Assembly: GCF_009908285.1 (NCBI RefSeq)
Contig: NZ_JAAARM010000031.1
Span: forward strand, 1 to 64,000
Length of the DNA: 64,000 nt
Direction: 5' to 3'
From: Pseudomonas sp. Fl4BN1
GTDB taxonomy: Bacteria > Pseudomonadota > Gammaproteobacteria > Pseudomonadales > Pseudomonadaceae
Below, in pieces: positions 51,932 to 60,094 of the stretch (position 1 is the stretch's first letter; the number at the start of each line of letters is the position of its first letter). The notes beneath the pieces are model-generated. The model had not been told where the DNA came from, ran no database searches, and saw only the letters and a program-made list of their open reading frames with translations. The position numbers and the translations under genes were made by a program.

Positions 51932-53086
51932 ATGGACATTCACGGGTATTGCGTAAAGGAATTCGAGCCGGTCTATCAGGCGTTCGCCGAATTGTTTGAC
52001 GACCCGCGCGAGCGTGGCGCGGCGGTGTGTATCCAAGTGGCTGGGCAGACCCTGGTGGATCTCTGGGCGGGGACTCGTGATTCGCAGCGGAGCCTGCCTT
52101 GGGACAGGGATACGCTGGTCAGTCTGTATTCCTGCGGCAAGCCGTTCGCGGCTGTGGCGGTGTTGCAGTTGGTGGAACGCGGCCTCCTGCATCTGGATCA
52201 GCCGATCGCCCGCTACTGGCCGGAATTCGCCGCCTCGGGCAAACAGCAGGTGACCCTGCGTCAGGTGCTATGTCATGTTTCCGGCTTACCAGCGCTGCGC
52301 GAGGTATTGCCGGCTGCCACGCTCTATGACTGGGACTTCATGATCGAGTGCATTGCCGCGCATCCACTCTGGTGGGCGCCAGGCAGCACTCTGGGTTATG
52401 CACCGATGATCTACGGTTGGGTGCTGGGCGAAACAATCCGACGTGTAGATGGACGTGAGCCCGGTAACTATATCGCTGAGGAGATCTGCACGCCTCTGGG
52501 GCTGGATTTTCATGTCGGAGTGGCCGATCAGGACTTTCAACGCATCGCCTACCTGTCACGGGGTGAAGGCTGGGTCGGTGACGCTGCGGCGCAGGATCTG
52601 TGGTGGGTGATGGGCAATGAACCGCGCAACGTGGCCACTCTGGCTTTTTCCAATCCCTCGGTGTCGCCAAGCCAGACCTTTCAACCCCGCTGGTGGCGCC
52701 TGCAGAATCCGGGGCTTAGCGGGCACGGCAATGCCCATGGCCTGGCGGGTTTCTACAGTGCATTGCTAGGTGATGAACTGCTGGGCGCGCCACTGCGTGA
52801 GGAGTTTACCCGACCCCACAGTGGTGGTTGGGACCAGTCATTACGCACTCCGACGCGTTTTGGCCTGGGCTGCATGCTCGATCAGCCAGATCAGGCCAAT
52901 GCGACCTTCGGCCTGGGGCCAAGGGCTTTTGGACACTTGGGGTTGGGCGGCTCGGTGGGATTTGCCGATCCACAACGTGATCTGGCTTTCGGCTTCGTCA
53001 CCAATACCATGGGCGGTTTCAGCCTGATGGACCCGCGGGCCCAGCGCTTGTCGCGACTCGCCGGGCAGAGCCTGGCAGCCTGCTGA
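51932..53086 (+). CDS. Serine hydrolase of the beta-lactamase family, paralogue 1
   Basis: This 384-residue protein has the class C beta-lactamase/EstB esterase fold. The SxxK motif is S67-CG-K70 in LYSCGKPF; the Tyr motif region reads GYAPMIYGW where YxN is usual; HLGLGGSVGFADPQ near the end is the KTG-equivalent region. No signal peptide is seen, so it is probably cytosolic and an esterase, not a lactamase. It is followed by a close paralogue. Confidence 0.87.
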   Translation: MDIHGYCVKEFEPVYQAFAELFDDPRERGAAVCIQVAGQTLVDLWAGTRDSQRSLPWDRDTLVSLYSCGKPFAAVAVLQLVERGLLHLDQPIARYWPEFAASGKQQVTLRQVLCHVSGLPALREVLPAATLYDWDFMIECIAAHPLWWAPGSTLGYAPMIYGWVLGETIRRVDGREPGNYIAEEICTPLGLDFHVGVADQDFQRIAYLSRGEGWVGDAAAQDLWWVMGNEPRNVATLAFSNPSVSPSQTFQPRWWRLQNPGLSGHGNAHGLAGFYSALLGDELLGAPLREEFTRPHSGGWDQSLRTPTRFGLGCMLDQPDQANATFGLGPRAFGHLGLGGSVGFADPQRDLAFGFVTNTMGGFSLMDPRAQRLSRLAGQSLAAC

Positions 53087-53183
53087 TCCGAGGGTTTGCG
53101 AATGGCTGTCGGTTGTTCCCAAATCCCTTCGGGGCTGGAACAATGCGCGCCACGTTGTCGAGCATTGTTGTGGGGGAGTCAGG

Positions 53184-54329
53184 GTGCAGATTCAGGGTCA
53201 TTACGAGCTTAAGTTCGAGGCGGTACGCGAGGCCTTTGCGACGCTGTTCGAAGATTCCCAGGAGCGCGGCGCGGCGCTGTGCATCCAGATCGGTGGGGAA
53301 ACCGTCGTCGACCTCTGGTCCGGGACTGCTGACAAGGACGGTGCCGAGGCTTGGCACAGCGACACCATTGCCAACCTGTTCTCTTGCACCAAGACCTTTA
53401 CCGCAGTCACCGCGTTGCAGTTGGTCGCCGAAGGCAAGCTCAAGCTGGATGCTCCGGTGGCTGATTATTGGCCGGAGTTCGCCGCGGCGGGCAAATCTGC
53501 CATTACTTTGCGCCAGTTGCTCTGTCACCAGGCCGGCTTGCCGGCATTGCGCGAGCTGCTGCCGCCGGAGGCCCTGTACAACTGGCAAACCATGGTCGAT
53601 GCCCTGGCTGCCGAGCAGCCCTGGTGGACACCGGGTGAGGGGCATGGTTACGCCGCCATTACCTATGGCTGGCTGGTGGGTGAGCTGATTCGGCGAGCCG
53701 ACGGACGCGGTCCGGGGGAGTCCATCGTGGCTCGGGTGGCCAAGCCCTTGGGGCTGGACTTCCATGTCGGCCTGGCGGACGCAGAGTTTTACCGGGTGGC
53801 GCATATCGCCCGTGGCAAGGGCAATGTCGGTGATGCAGCAGCCCAGCGCCTGCTGCAAGTGACCATGCGCGAACCCGCGGCCATGACTACCCGGGCTTTT
53901 ACCAATCCACCGTCTATCATGACCAGCACCAATAAACCCGAATGGCGACGCATGCAGCAGCCAGCGGCCAATGGCCATGGCAACGCCCGTAGCCTTGCAG
54001 GGTTCTACAGCGGCTTGCTCGATGGCAGCCTGCTGGAGGCCGACATGCTTGAAGAACTGACCCGCGAGCACAGCCTCGGGATGGACAAGACCCTGTTGAC
54101 CCAGACGCGTTTCGGCCTGGGCTGCATGCTCGATCAACCCCAGGTGGCCAATGCCACCTTCGGTCTGGGGAGCAGGGCATTCGGGCATCCCGGAGCAGGG
54201 GGCTCCATCGGTTTTGCTGACCCTGAGCATGATGTAGCGTTCGGTTTTGTGACAAATACCTTGGGGCCTTATGTATTGATGGACCCTCGGGCGCAGAAGC
54301 TGGTGCGGGTTTTGTCGGATTGTCTGTAA
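53184..54329 (+). CDS. Serine hydrolase of the beta-lactamase family, paralogue 2
   Basis: This 381-residue protein is a paralogue of the preceding gene with long runs of identity (GLDFHVG, GDAAAQ, TRFGLGCMLDQP, FGFVTNT). SxxK is S67-CT-K70 in LFSCTKTF, the Tyr motif region reads GYAAITYGW and the late motif reads HPGAGGSIGFADP. The start is GTG 53184 with GGGGGAG upstream. Probably an esterase; substrate unknown. Confidence 0.88.
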   Translation: MQIQGHYELKFEAVREAFATLFEDSQERGAALCIQIGGETVVDLWSGTADKDGAEAWHSDTIANLFSCTKTFTAVTALQLVAEGKLKLDAPVADYWPEFAAAGKSAITLRQLLCHQAGLPALRELLPPEALYNWQTMVDALAAEQPWWTPGEGHGYAAITYGWLVGELIRRADGRGPGESIVARVAKPLGLDFHVGLADAEFYRVAHIARGKGNVGDAAAQRLLQVTMREPAAMTTRAFTNPPSIMTSTNKPEWRRMQQPAANGHGNARSLAGFYSGLLDGSLLEADMLEELTREHSLGMDKTLLTQTRFGLGCMLDQPQVANATFGLGSRAFGHPGAGGSIGFADPEHDVAFGFVTNTLGPYVLMDPRAQKLVRVLSDCL

Positions 54330-54469
54330 AAAGGTTGCTGTTAAGAACTTTTTTGCTTAAACATGCTCGGAAAGCTGCAGGAAGGAACCCTGTGGCTTTT
54401 ATAATTTCCAAGCGTCTGTTTGTACCGGTTATTTAGACCGAATTTTTTATCTCATTTTGTGGATATCCC

Positions 54470-55714
54470 ATGTCGTCGAACAAGTCTCTAGCCTTGGCCA
54501 TTTGCCTGACCGTCACCGGTTGTGCACAAACCCCACAAAATGAAGCGGATGGCGGCCATTGGTGGTCGTTCGGGTCCGATAAGGCCAGCAGCAAGGAAGC
54601 CCCGCAAGCGCCTGAGAAACCGGCTACAGCCGAAGCAGCACCGGCTGCACCTGCGAGCAAAGTCGCGGTAGCGGGCAAGTCCGCTGCTCCCGCAGCCGCT
54701 GCGGGTAAAACCACAGCCTCTGCCAAGTCGGCCACGCCTGCTGTCAAAGGCGCCGCCAAACCGGCTGCAGTCGCTGCCGCCGAACCTGCCCCAGCTCCTG
54801 TAGCTGCTGCTCCTGTTGCTCCTGCTGCCAAGGCCGAGAGCAGCAACTGGTGGTGGCCGTTCTCTTCCAAGGATTCCGCTGACAAGCCTGTAGCCGAAGC
54901 CAAGAAGGTTGAGCCAGCTCCAGCACCGGCTCCCGCAGTAGCCAACACCGCGAATGCTGAAACCCACTGGTGGTGGCCGTTTGCCCAGAGCCAGCCAAAG
55001 GCATTGAGCAAGGTCAACGTGGCAGACATCCCGATGCCTGACCCGAAGATTACCCAGGCCTGGCTGGACGATTACGAGCCACGCCTGCGTGAAGCCGTGA
55101 AGGACAGCAAGCTGCAAGTAGAACGCCGTGAAAACGTGCTGGTGGTCATTGCCCTGGTAGACGGCTCCTTCAACCCAGACCGTCCAGCCATGCTGCTGCC
55201 GGTGACCCTGGGCCCGTTCACCCGCGTAGCCAAGGCGGTTGAAGGCGATTCGAAGACCGCCGTGCTGATTCTCGGGCATGCCGACGCCACTGGCCCGACC
55301 CTGGCCAACCAGAAGCTGAGCCGTGATCGTGCCCAGTCGATTGCCGCGATCTTCAGCCTCAGCGGCTTGAAGCAGGATCGCCTGATGCTGCGTGGCATGG
55401 GCTCGGTGATGCCTCGTGCGGCCAACGACAGCCCTCAAGGTCGTTCGCTGAACCGTCGTGTGGAAATCATGCTGACTCAGCGCAGCACCATGTTGGGCCT
55501 GCTGAGCAAGTACAACCAGCCGACGCCGTCCGAGACTGAAATGGTTGCTGTGCAAGACGCCAAGCCGCCGGTTTCTGCCGTCGCCAGCAAAAAGGCTGCG
55601 ACCCCCGCGAAAAAATCCACCGTAGCCAAGAAGCCGGCAGCCAAGAAGGCTCCAGCGAAGAAGGTCGCGGCTCCGGCGAAGAACGCTACAGCCACCGCTC
55701 AGGCTAAAAACTGA
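54470..55714 (+). CDS. OmpA-domain lipoprotein with Trp-rich repeats and basic tail
   Basis: This 414-residue protein starts with a lipoprotein signal (lipobox VTGC, Cys18). Residues 30-180 are Ala/Pro-rich with three Trp motifs: HWWSFGSD (30-37), NWWWPFSS (126-133) and HWWWPFAQ (166-173). An OmpA-like domain spans about 222-338 (GHADATGPTLANQKLSRDRA; NRRVEI). The last 42 residues are a Lys/Ala/Pro-rich tail like histone H1 or AlgP. The start ATG 54470 has only a weak ribosome site. It lies upstream of pdxH with 24 nt between. The role of the Trp repeats and tail is unknown. Confidence 0.83.
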   Translation: MSSNKSLALAICLTVTGCAQTPQNEADGGHWWSFGSDKASSKEAPQAPEKPATAEAAPAAPASKVAVAGKSAAPAAAAGKTTASAKSATPAVKGAAKPAAVAAAEPAPAPVAAAPVAPAAKAESSNWWWPFSSKDSADKPVAEAKKVEPAPAPAPAVANTANAETHWWWPFAQSQPKALSKVNVADIPMPDPKITQAWLDDYEPRLREAVKDSKLQVERRENVLVVIALVDGSFNPDRPAMLLPVTLGPFTRVAKAVEGDSKTAVLILGHADATGPTLANQKLSRDRAQSIAAIFSLSGLKQDRLMLRGMGSVMPRAANDSPQGRSLNRRVEIMLTQRSTMLGLLSKYNQPTPSETEMVAVQDAKPPVSAVASKKAATPAKKSTVAKKPAAKKAPAKKVAAPAKNATATAQAKN

Positions 55715-55738
55715 TTCTCAAGGAATAAGGAAGCAGGC

Positions 55739-56386
55739 ATGACTCAGTCTCTGGCTGATATGCGTCGCGATTACACCCGCGACGGTTTGTCCGAGGACCA
55801 AGCTCCGGCCGAACCCTTTGCGCTGTTCCACCAATGGTTTGCCGATGCGCTGAAAACCGAGCAGCCGCCCGTGGAAGCCAATGCCATGACCCTGGCGACC
55901 GTCGATAGCGACGGTCGTCCCCATTGCCGCATCCTGCTGCTTAAGGGGCTGGATGAGCAGGGTTTCACGTTCTTCACCAACTACGACAGTGCCAAGGGGC
56001 AGCAAATGGCCGCGCGGCCATTTGCCGCCATGACCTTCTTCTGGCCAACCCTGGAGCGCCAGGTGCGGATCGAGGGGCGGGTGGTCAAGGTCACTCCTCA
56101 GGAGTCCGATGCCTACTATCAGGTGCGTCCTCTGGGGAGCCGCTTGGGCGCCTGGGCTTCGCCGCAAAGCCGGGTGATTGCCGATCGTGCAGAGTTGCAG
56201 GAGTTGCTCAAGGTCACTGAGGCACGCTTCAGCGACAGCCAGCCCAATTGTCCGGAACATTGGGGTGGTTATCGCCTGCTGCCGGAACGCATCGAGTTCT
56301 GGCAGGGGCGCTCCAGCCGCCTGCACGACCGTTTGAATTATCGCCTGCAGGCTGAACGCTGGGGTCGGGAGCGCCTGGCCCCCTAA
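55739..56386 (+). CDS. pdxH: Pyridoxamine 5'-phosphate oxidase
   Basis: This 215-residue FMN enzyme makes pyridoxal 5'-phosphate from PNP and PMP. RILLLKGLDEQGFTFFTNYDSAKG binds FMN and the C-terminal block RIEFWQGRSSRLHDRL binds substrate. ATG 55739 has AAGGAAGCAGG upstream. Confidence 0.97.
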   Translation: MTQSLADMRRDYTRDGLSEDQAPAEPFALFHQWFADALKTEQPPVEANAMTLATVDSDGRPHCRILLLKGLDEQGFTFFTNYDSAKGQQMAARPFAAMTFFWPTLERQVRIEGRVVKVTPQESDAYYQVRPLGSRLGAWASPQSRVIADRAELQELLKVTEARFSDSQPNCPEHWGGYRLLPERIEFWQGRSSRLHDRLNYRLQAERWGRERLAP

Positions 56387-56395
56387 AAGCTCAGG

Positions 56396-56632
56396 TTACT
56401 CGCCGGGATAGCCGGCCGCGGCGGCTTCCAGCCAATGCGGCAGGTCCCGGCGTTTTACTTTCTGGCGTTGGGCCTCGGCCAGCTGTTGCAGCATGAACTG
56501 TTTCTTCTGCTCATCGGTTCCGGCCAGGGACAAGGCCAGGTCCCGGTCTACCCAGCGCTTGATGCGTACGTACAGCCACCAATGGAAATACAGACCGGCA
56601 GCAGTGGTCGCGATGATGATGAAGTAATCCAT
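56396..56632 (-). CDS. Small membrane protein, unknown
   Basis: This 78-residue protein has one N-terminal transmembrane segment (YFIIIATTAAGLYFHWWLYV), then a basic region and an amphipathic cytosolic helix (QFMLQQLAEAQRQKVKRR). Its codon use fits the genome. It lies convergent with pdxH. Function unknown. Confidence 0.72.
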   Translation of the reverse strand: MDYFIIIATTAAGLYFHWWLYVRIKRWVDRDLALSLAGTDEQKKQFMLQQLAEAQRQKVKRRDLPHWLEAAAAGYPGE

Positions 56633-56806
56633 GGGAAATCCTTTGTTCGGTGGCGCTCGGTTGGAAATTGGCGTTACCGTATTGAGAGTGCTTGGCGTTT
56701 ACGCAGTCTGTACTTTGGCTGAATGAAAGCAATTTTATCCGGGCGACGCCGTGACAGGCGTCAAGCTGCGGAGTCTAATCACTATCTGTCCTTTGGAGTT
56801 GATCCT

Positions 56807-57271
56807 ATGCGTAAGTCTGTTTTGCTGGTTGCGTCTTTCACCACGATGGCGATGTTGCTTGGCGGCTGTGCCTCTAACCTGACCGGTGACTCTTACTCCC
56901 GTGATGAAGCACGTCGTGTGCAAAACGTACGCATGGGCACCATTGAATCCCTGCGTCCGGTGAAAATCGAAGGTACCAAGACCCCGATCGGCGGTGCTGC
57001 TGGTGCTGTGATCGGTGGTGTGGGCGGCAGCGCCATTGGCGGTGGCCGTGGCAGCATCGTCACCGCAGTCATCGGTGCGGTAGCCGGCGGCCTCTTGGGT
57101 TCGGCCACTGAAGAAGGCCTGACCCGTACCCAGGGCGTGGAAATCACCGTGCGTGAAGACGACGGCAGCATGCGTGCCTATGTTCAGCAGGTTCAGGAAA
57201 ACGAAGTGTTCCGGATTGGCGATCGTGTACGCATCATGACCGTCAACGGTACCAGCCGCGTTACTCGTTAA
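56807..57271 (+). CDS. Glycine-zipper outer-membrane lipoprotein (SlyB-like)
   Basis: This 154-residue protein has a lipoprotein signal (lipobox LLGGC), a conserved block DEARRVQNVRMGTIESLRPVKIEG-type stretch and a glycine-zipper 2TM domain (GGAAGAVIGGVGGSAIGGGRG, then GAVAGGLLGSATEE). This is the SlyB/Pcp architecture, linked to outer-membrane stability. GGAGTT precedes ATG 56807. Confidence 0.9.
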   Translation: MRKSVLLVASFTTMAMLLGGCASNLTGDSYSRDEARRVQNVRMGTIESLRPVKIEGTKTPIGGAAGAVIGGVGGSAIGGGRGSIVTAVIGAVAGGLLGSATEEGLTRTQGVEITVREDDGSMRAYVQQVQENEVFRIGDRVRIMTVNGTSRVTR

Positions 57272-57286
57272 TCGGTTCCCGGTAAA

Positions 57287-57323
57287 ACAAAACCCCGGCC
57301 AGGCAACTGGTCGGGGTTTTGTG
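57287..57323. terminator. Terminator between the SlyB-like gene and nhaA
   Basis: AAAACCCCG (57289-57297) and CGGGGTTTT (57312-57320) with an inner CCA/TGG pairing; A-run on the left and T-run on the right, so it serves both convergent genes. Confidence 0.9.
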
Positions 57324-57349
57324 TTTTCAGGCTGCTGGATCGGTGTGGA

Positions 57350-58537
57350 TCAAGACGCCAGTGGGTTGTTCTTGCGGCTGGCGGCGGCGGTGACGGCGTA
57401 GCCGATCAGGGCCGCGAATAGCGAGCCGGTGAGAATCCCCATGCGGTCCATGCCGGCGTACTCGCTGCTGCCAGGGACGAAAGCCAGGGAACCGACGAAC
57501 AGGCTCATGGTGAAGCCGATCCCGCAGAGGATCGCCACGCCGAAGACCTGGCCCCAGTTGGCTCCGGCCGGCAACGCGGCGATACCGCTCTTGACTGCCA
57601 GCCAGGTCAGGCCGAACACGCCAACTGTCTTGCCCAGCAACAGGCCGACAGCGATGCCCATCGGTACCAGGTGAGTGAAGCTCTCGATGGTCACGCCGCT
57701 CAGCGACAGACCGGCGTTGGCAAAGGCGAACAGCGGCAGGATGCCGAACGACACCCAGGGGTGCAGTGCATGTTCCAGCGTCTGCACCGGCGAGGGCTCG
57801 GCGTTGCGGGTGCGCAAGGGAATGCAGAAGGCCAGGGTCACGCCGGCCAGGGTGGCGTGGACCCCGCTCTTGAGCACGCAGACCCAGAGAATCAGGCCGA
57901 TGATCATGTAAGGTCCAAGCTTCACCACGCCCATCCGGTTCATCGCCACCAGGGCGGCGATGCAGGCGGCCGCCAGCATCAGCGACAGGGTCGACAGGGC
58001 GCCGGAGTAGAAGATTGCGATGATCACGATCGCACCCAGGTCATCGATGATCGCCAGGGTCATGAGAAACAGTTTCAGCGACGTCGGCACCCGCTTGCCC
58101 AGCAGTGCCAGTACCCCGAGGGCAAAGGCAATGTCGGTGGCAGTAGGAATTGCCCAGCCATTGAGTGCCGGCGGGTTGTCCCGGTTGAGAAACCAGTAGA
58201 TCAGTGCTGGCACCAACATGCCGCCAATGGCCGCAGCGCCAGGCAGGACGATCTGCGAAGGCTTGGATAACTGGCCCTCCATGACTTCACGCTTGACCTC
58301 AAGGCCGATCAGCAGGAAGAACAGCGCCATCAGGCCGTCGTTGATCCACAGCAACAGCGGTTTGGCGATTTTCAAGGCACCAATCTGGGCCACCACCGGG
58401 GTTTCCAACAGGCCGTTGTACAGCCACGACAGCGGTGAATTATTGATGATCAGGGCCAGGATGGCAGCGGCGATCAATAGCAGACCGCTGGCAGCTTCCA
58501 TGGCAAAGAAACGAGTGAAAGTGCTACGCAGAGGCAA
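57350..58537 (-). CDS. nhaA: Na+/H+ antiporter NhaA
   Basis: This 395-residue inner-membrane antiporter has twelve predicted helices. The ion-binding Asp pair is in MTLAIIDDLGAIVII; the earlier PTATDIAFALG holds the extended-segment region. The start appears to be TTG 58537 with GGAGAG 5 nt upstream, giving the usual MPLRSTFTRFFAMEAASG N-terminus; an ATG at codon 13 is the alternative. It maintains pH and sodium balance. Confidence 0.94.
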   Translation of the reverse strand: MPLRSTFTRFFAMEAASGLLLIAAAILALIINNSPLSWLYNGLLETPVVAQIGALKIAKPLLLWINDGLMALFFLLIGLEVKREVMEGQLSKPSQIVLPGAAAIGGMLVPALIYWFLNRDNPPALNGWAIPTATDIAFALGVLALLGKRVPTSLKLFLMTLAIIDDLGAIVIIAIFYSGALSTLSLMLAAACIAALVAMNRMGVVKLGPYMIIGLILWVCVLKSGVHATLAGVTLAFCIPLRTRNAEPSPVQTLEHALHPWVSFGILPLFAFANAGLSLSGVTIESFTHLVPMGIAVGLLLGKTVGVFGLTWLAVKSGIAALPAGANWGQVFGVAILCGIGFTMSLFVGSLAFVPGSSEYAGMDRMGILTGSLFAALIGYAVTAAASRKNNPLAS

Positions 58538-58859
58538 GGTCGCTCTCCATCTAAAACTAAAAAAGGTGGCACACCCTAACCCGTACAGTTAGTTGTTAAA
58601 ACAAAAGTTATATTCTTTTTTGTTATATGTAGAAGACAAACGGCCTGCTGAAAAAGCTTCCTTGCAGTTGTGTTTCCAATTGCTTCCCAGCTGTACCTGT
58701 CAGGGGCCGAGGATATTTCCTAACATGTCCGTCCGCGGCGGCTCCCGGGCCGTTTTTCTACAGGGAACAGCGCCAGCTTTTCCCGTGCCTGAATCACCTA
58801 TGCTGGGTGCACTTCATCTTCTTGCGCCGGCATGGCGTTCGATCCGACGAGAATAGAAC
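58538..58859. promoter_or_regulatory. 322-nt region, nhaA promoter and upstream region of the next gene
   Basis: No gene is supported. The section at 58590-58640 is AT-rich and probably contains the nhaA promoter on the minus strand. I see no repeat or RNA element. Confidence 0.4.
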
Positions 58860-59954
58860 ATGAGCGACAATCGCCAGTGGGCCCGCGAGGCCATCCGCAT
58901 CATCGAGGCTGACTTCCAGCGCAGTGCCGACACCCACCTGATTCCATTGCCGCTTCCGGGGCAGCCAGGCATCGAGTTGTATTTCAAGGATGAATCCAGC
59001 CATCCCACCGGCAGCCTCAAGCACCGCCTGGCCCGTTCGCTGTTTCTCTATGCCCTGTGTAACGGCTGGCTCAAGCCCGGGGCGCCGGTGATCGAAGCCT
59101 CCAGCGGCTCCACGGCGATTTCCGAAGCCTATTTCGCCGGTCTTCTGGGGTTGCCGTTCATTGCCGTGATGCCTGCCACCACCTCCCAGGAAAAGATTGC
59201 CCAGATCGCTTTCTATGGTGGCAAGAGTCATCTGGTGCAGGACCCGACGCAGATCTATGCCGAGTCCGAGCGCCTGGCCCGGGAGAGCGGGGGGCATTTC
59301 ATGGATCAGTTCACCTACGCTGAGCGCGCCACCGACTGGCGGGCCAACAACAACATCGCCGAGTCGATCTTCCAGCAGTTGCGTTTCGAGCGTTACCCGG
59401 AGCCCAGCTGGTTGATCTCCAGCCCAGGTACCGGGGGCACCACCGCAACGCTGGGACGTTATGTGCGTTATCGCCAGCACTGCACCCGGGTATTGTGTGC
59501 CGACGCCGAGCGTTCGGTGTTCTTCGACTACTACCAGAGTGGCGATGCCAGCCTGCGCCTGGATTGCGGCTCGCGGATCGAAGGCATCGGCCGCCCACGG
59601 GTCGAGGCTTCGTTCCTGCCCAAGGTGATCGATGCCATGGTCAAGGTTCCGGACGCCTTGTCCCTGGCGGCCATGCACTACCTGGCCCAACGGCTGGGGC
59701 GCCGGGTCGGTGGTTCCAGTGGTACTAACCTGATCGGTGCGCTGATGGCCGCGCAGCAGATGGCCGCCGCCGGTGAGAAGGGCTCGATCGTGGCGATTCT
59801 CTGTGATGGCGGCGAGCGTTATGCGACCACCTACTACGATGAGCAGTGGCTGCTGGACCAGGGGTATGAGTTGAAAGCCTTGATGGCTGCGGTAGCCGCC
59901 ACTGTTGAGCGTGGCGATGCGCTACCCGCCAGCGTGCTTCGCGCGGGTATCTGA
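58860..59954 (+). CDS. PLP-dependent cysteine synthase-family enzyme (Cds1-like desulfhydrase)
   Basis: This 364-residue fold-type II PLP enzyme has the lysine motif HPTGSLKHRLA (PLP Lys near residue 54), EASSGSTAISEA as the substrate loop and GTGGTTATLGRY as the phosphate loop. It is closest to the L-cysteine desulfhydrase Cds1 group, which makes pyruvate, ammonia and sulfide from cysteine, rather than CysK/CysM. The exact reaction is inference. A cluster of REP units follows. Confidence 0.85.
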   Translation: MSDNRQWAREAIRIIEADFQRSADTHLIPLPLPGQPGIELYFKDESSHPTGSLKHRLARSLFLYALCNGWLKPGAPVIEASSGSTAISEAYFAGLLGLPFIAVMPATTSQEKIAQIAFYGGKSHLVQDPTQIYAESERLARESGGHFMDQFTYAERATDWRANNNIAESIFQQLRFERYPEPSWLISSPGTGGTTATLGRYVRYRQHCTRVLCADAERSVFFDYYQSGDASLRLDCGSRIEGIGRPRVEASFLPKVIDAMVKVPDALSLAAMHYLAQRLGRRVGGSSGTNLIGALMAAQQMAAAGEKGSIVAILCDGGERYATTYYDEQWLLDQGYELKALMAAVAATVERGDALPASVLRAGI

Positions 59955-59955
59955 C

Positions 59956-60084
59956 CCACAGGAGCCGGCTTGCCGGCGAAGAGGCCTGGAGGTCTTGCGG
60001 TGTTCTTGAGAGCGCCTTCGCTGGCAAGCCAGCTCCTACACAGGTGCGAGATGTTTCTTGTAGGAGTTGGCTCGCCGGCGAACG
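59956..60084. repeat. Cluster of three REP units
   Basis: Units at 59956-59980 (direct), 60015-60039 (inverted) and 60060-60084 (direct), of the GTAGGAGCCGGCTTGCCGG family. The last two form a head-to-head REPIN-like pair. They fill the gap between convergent genes. Confidence 0.88.
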
Positions 60085-60094
60085 ACCGGGGTCT

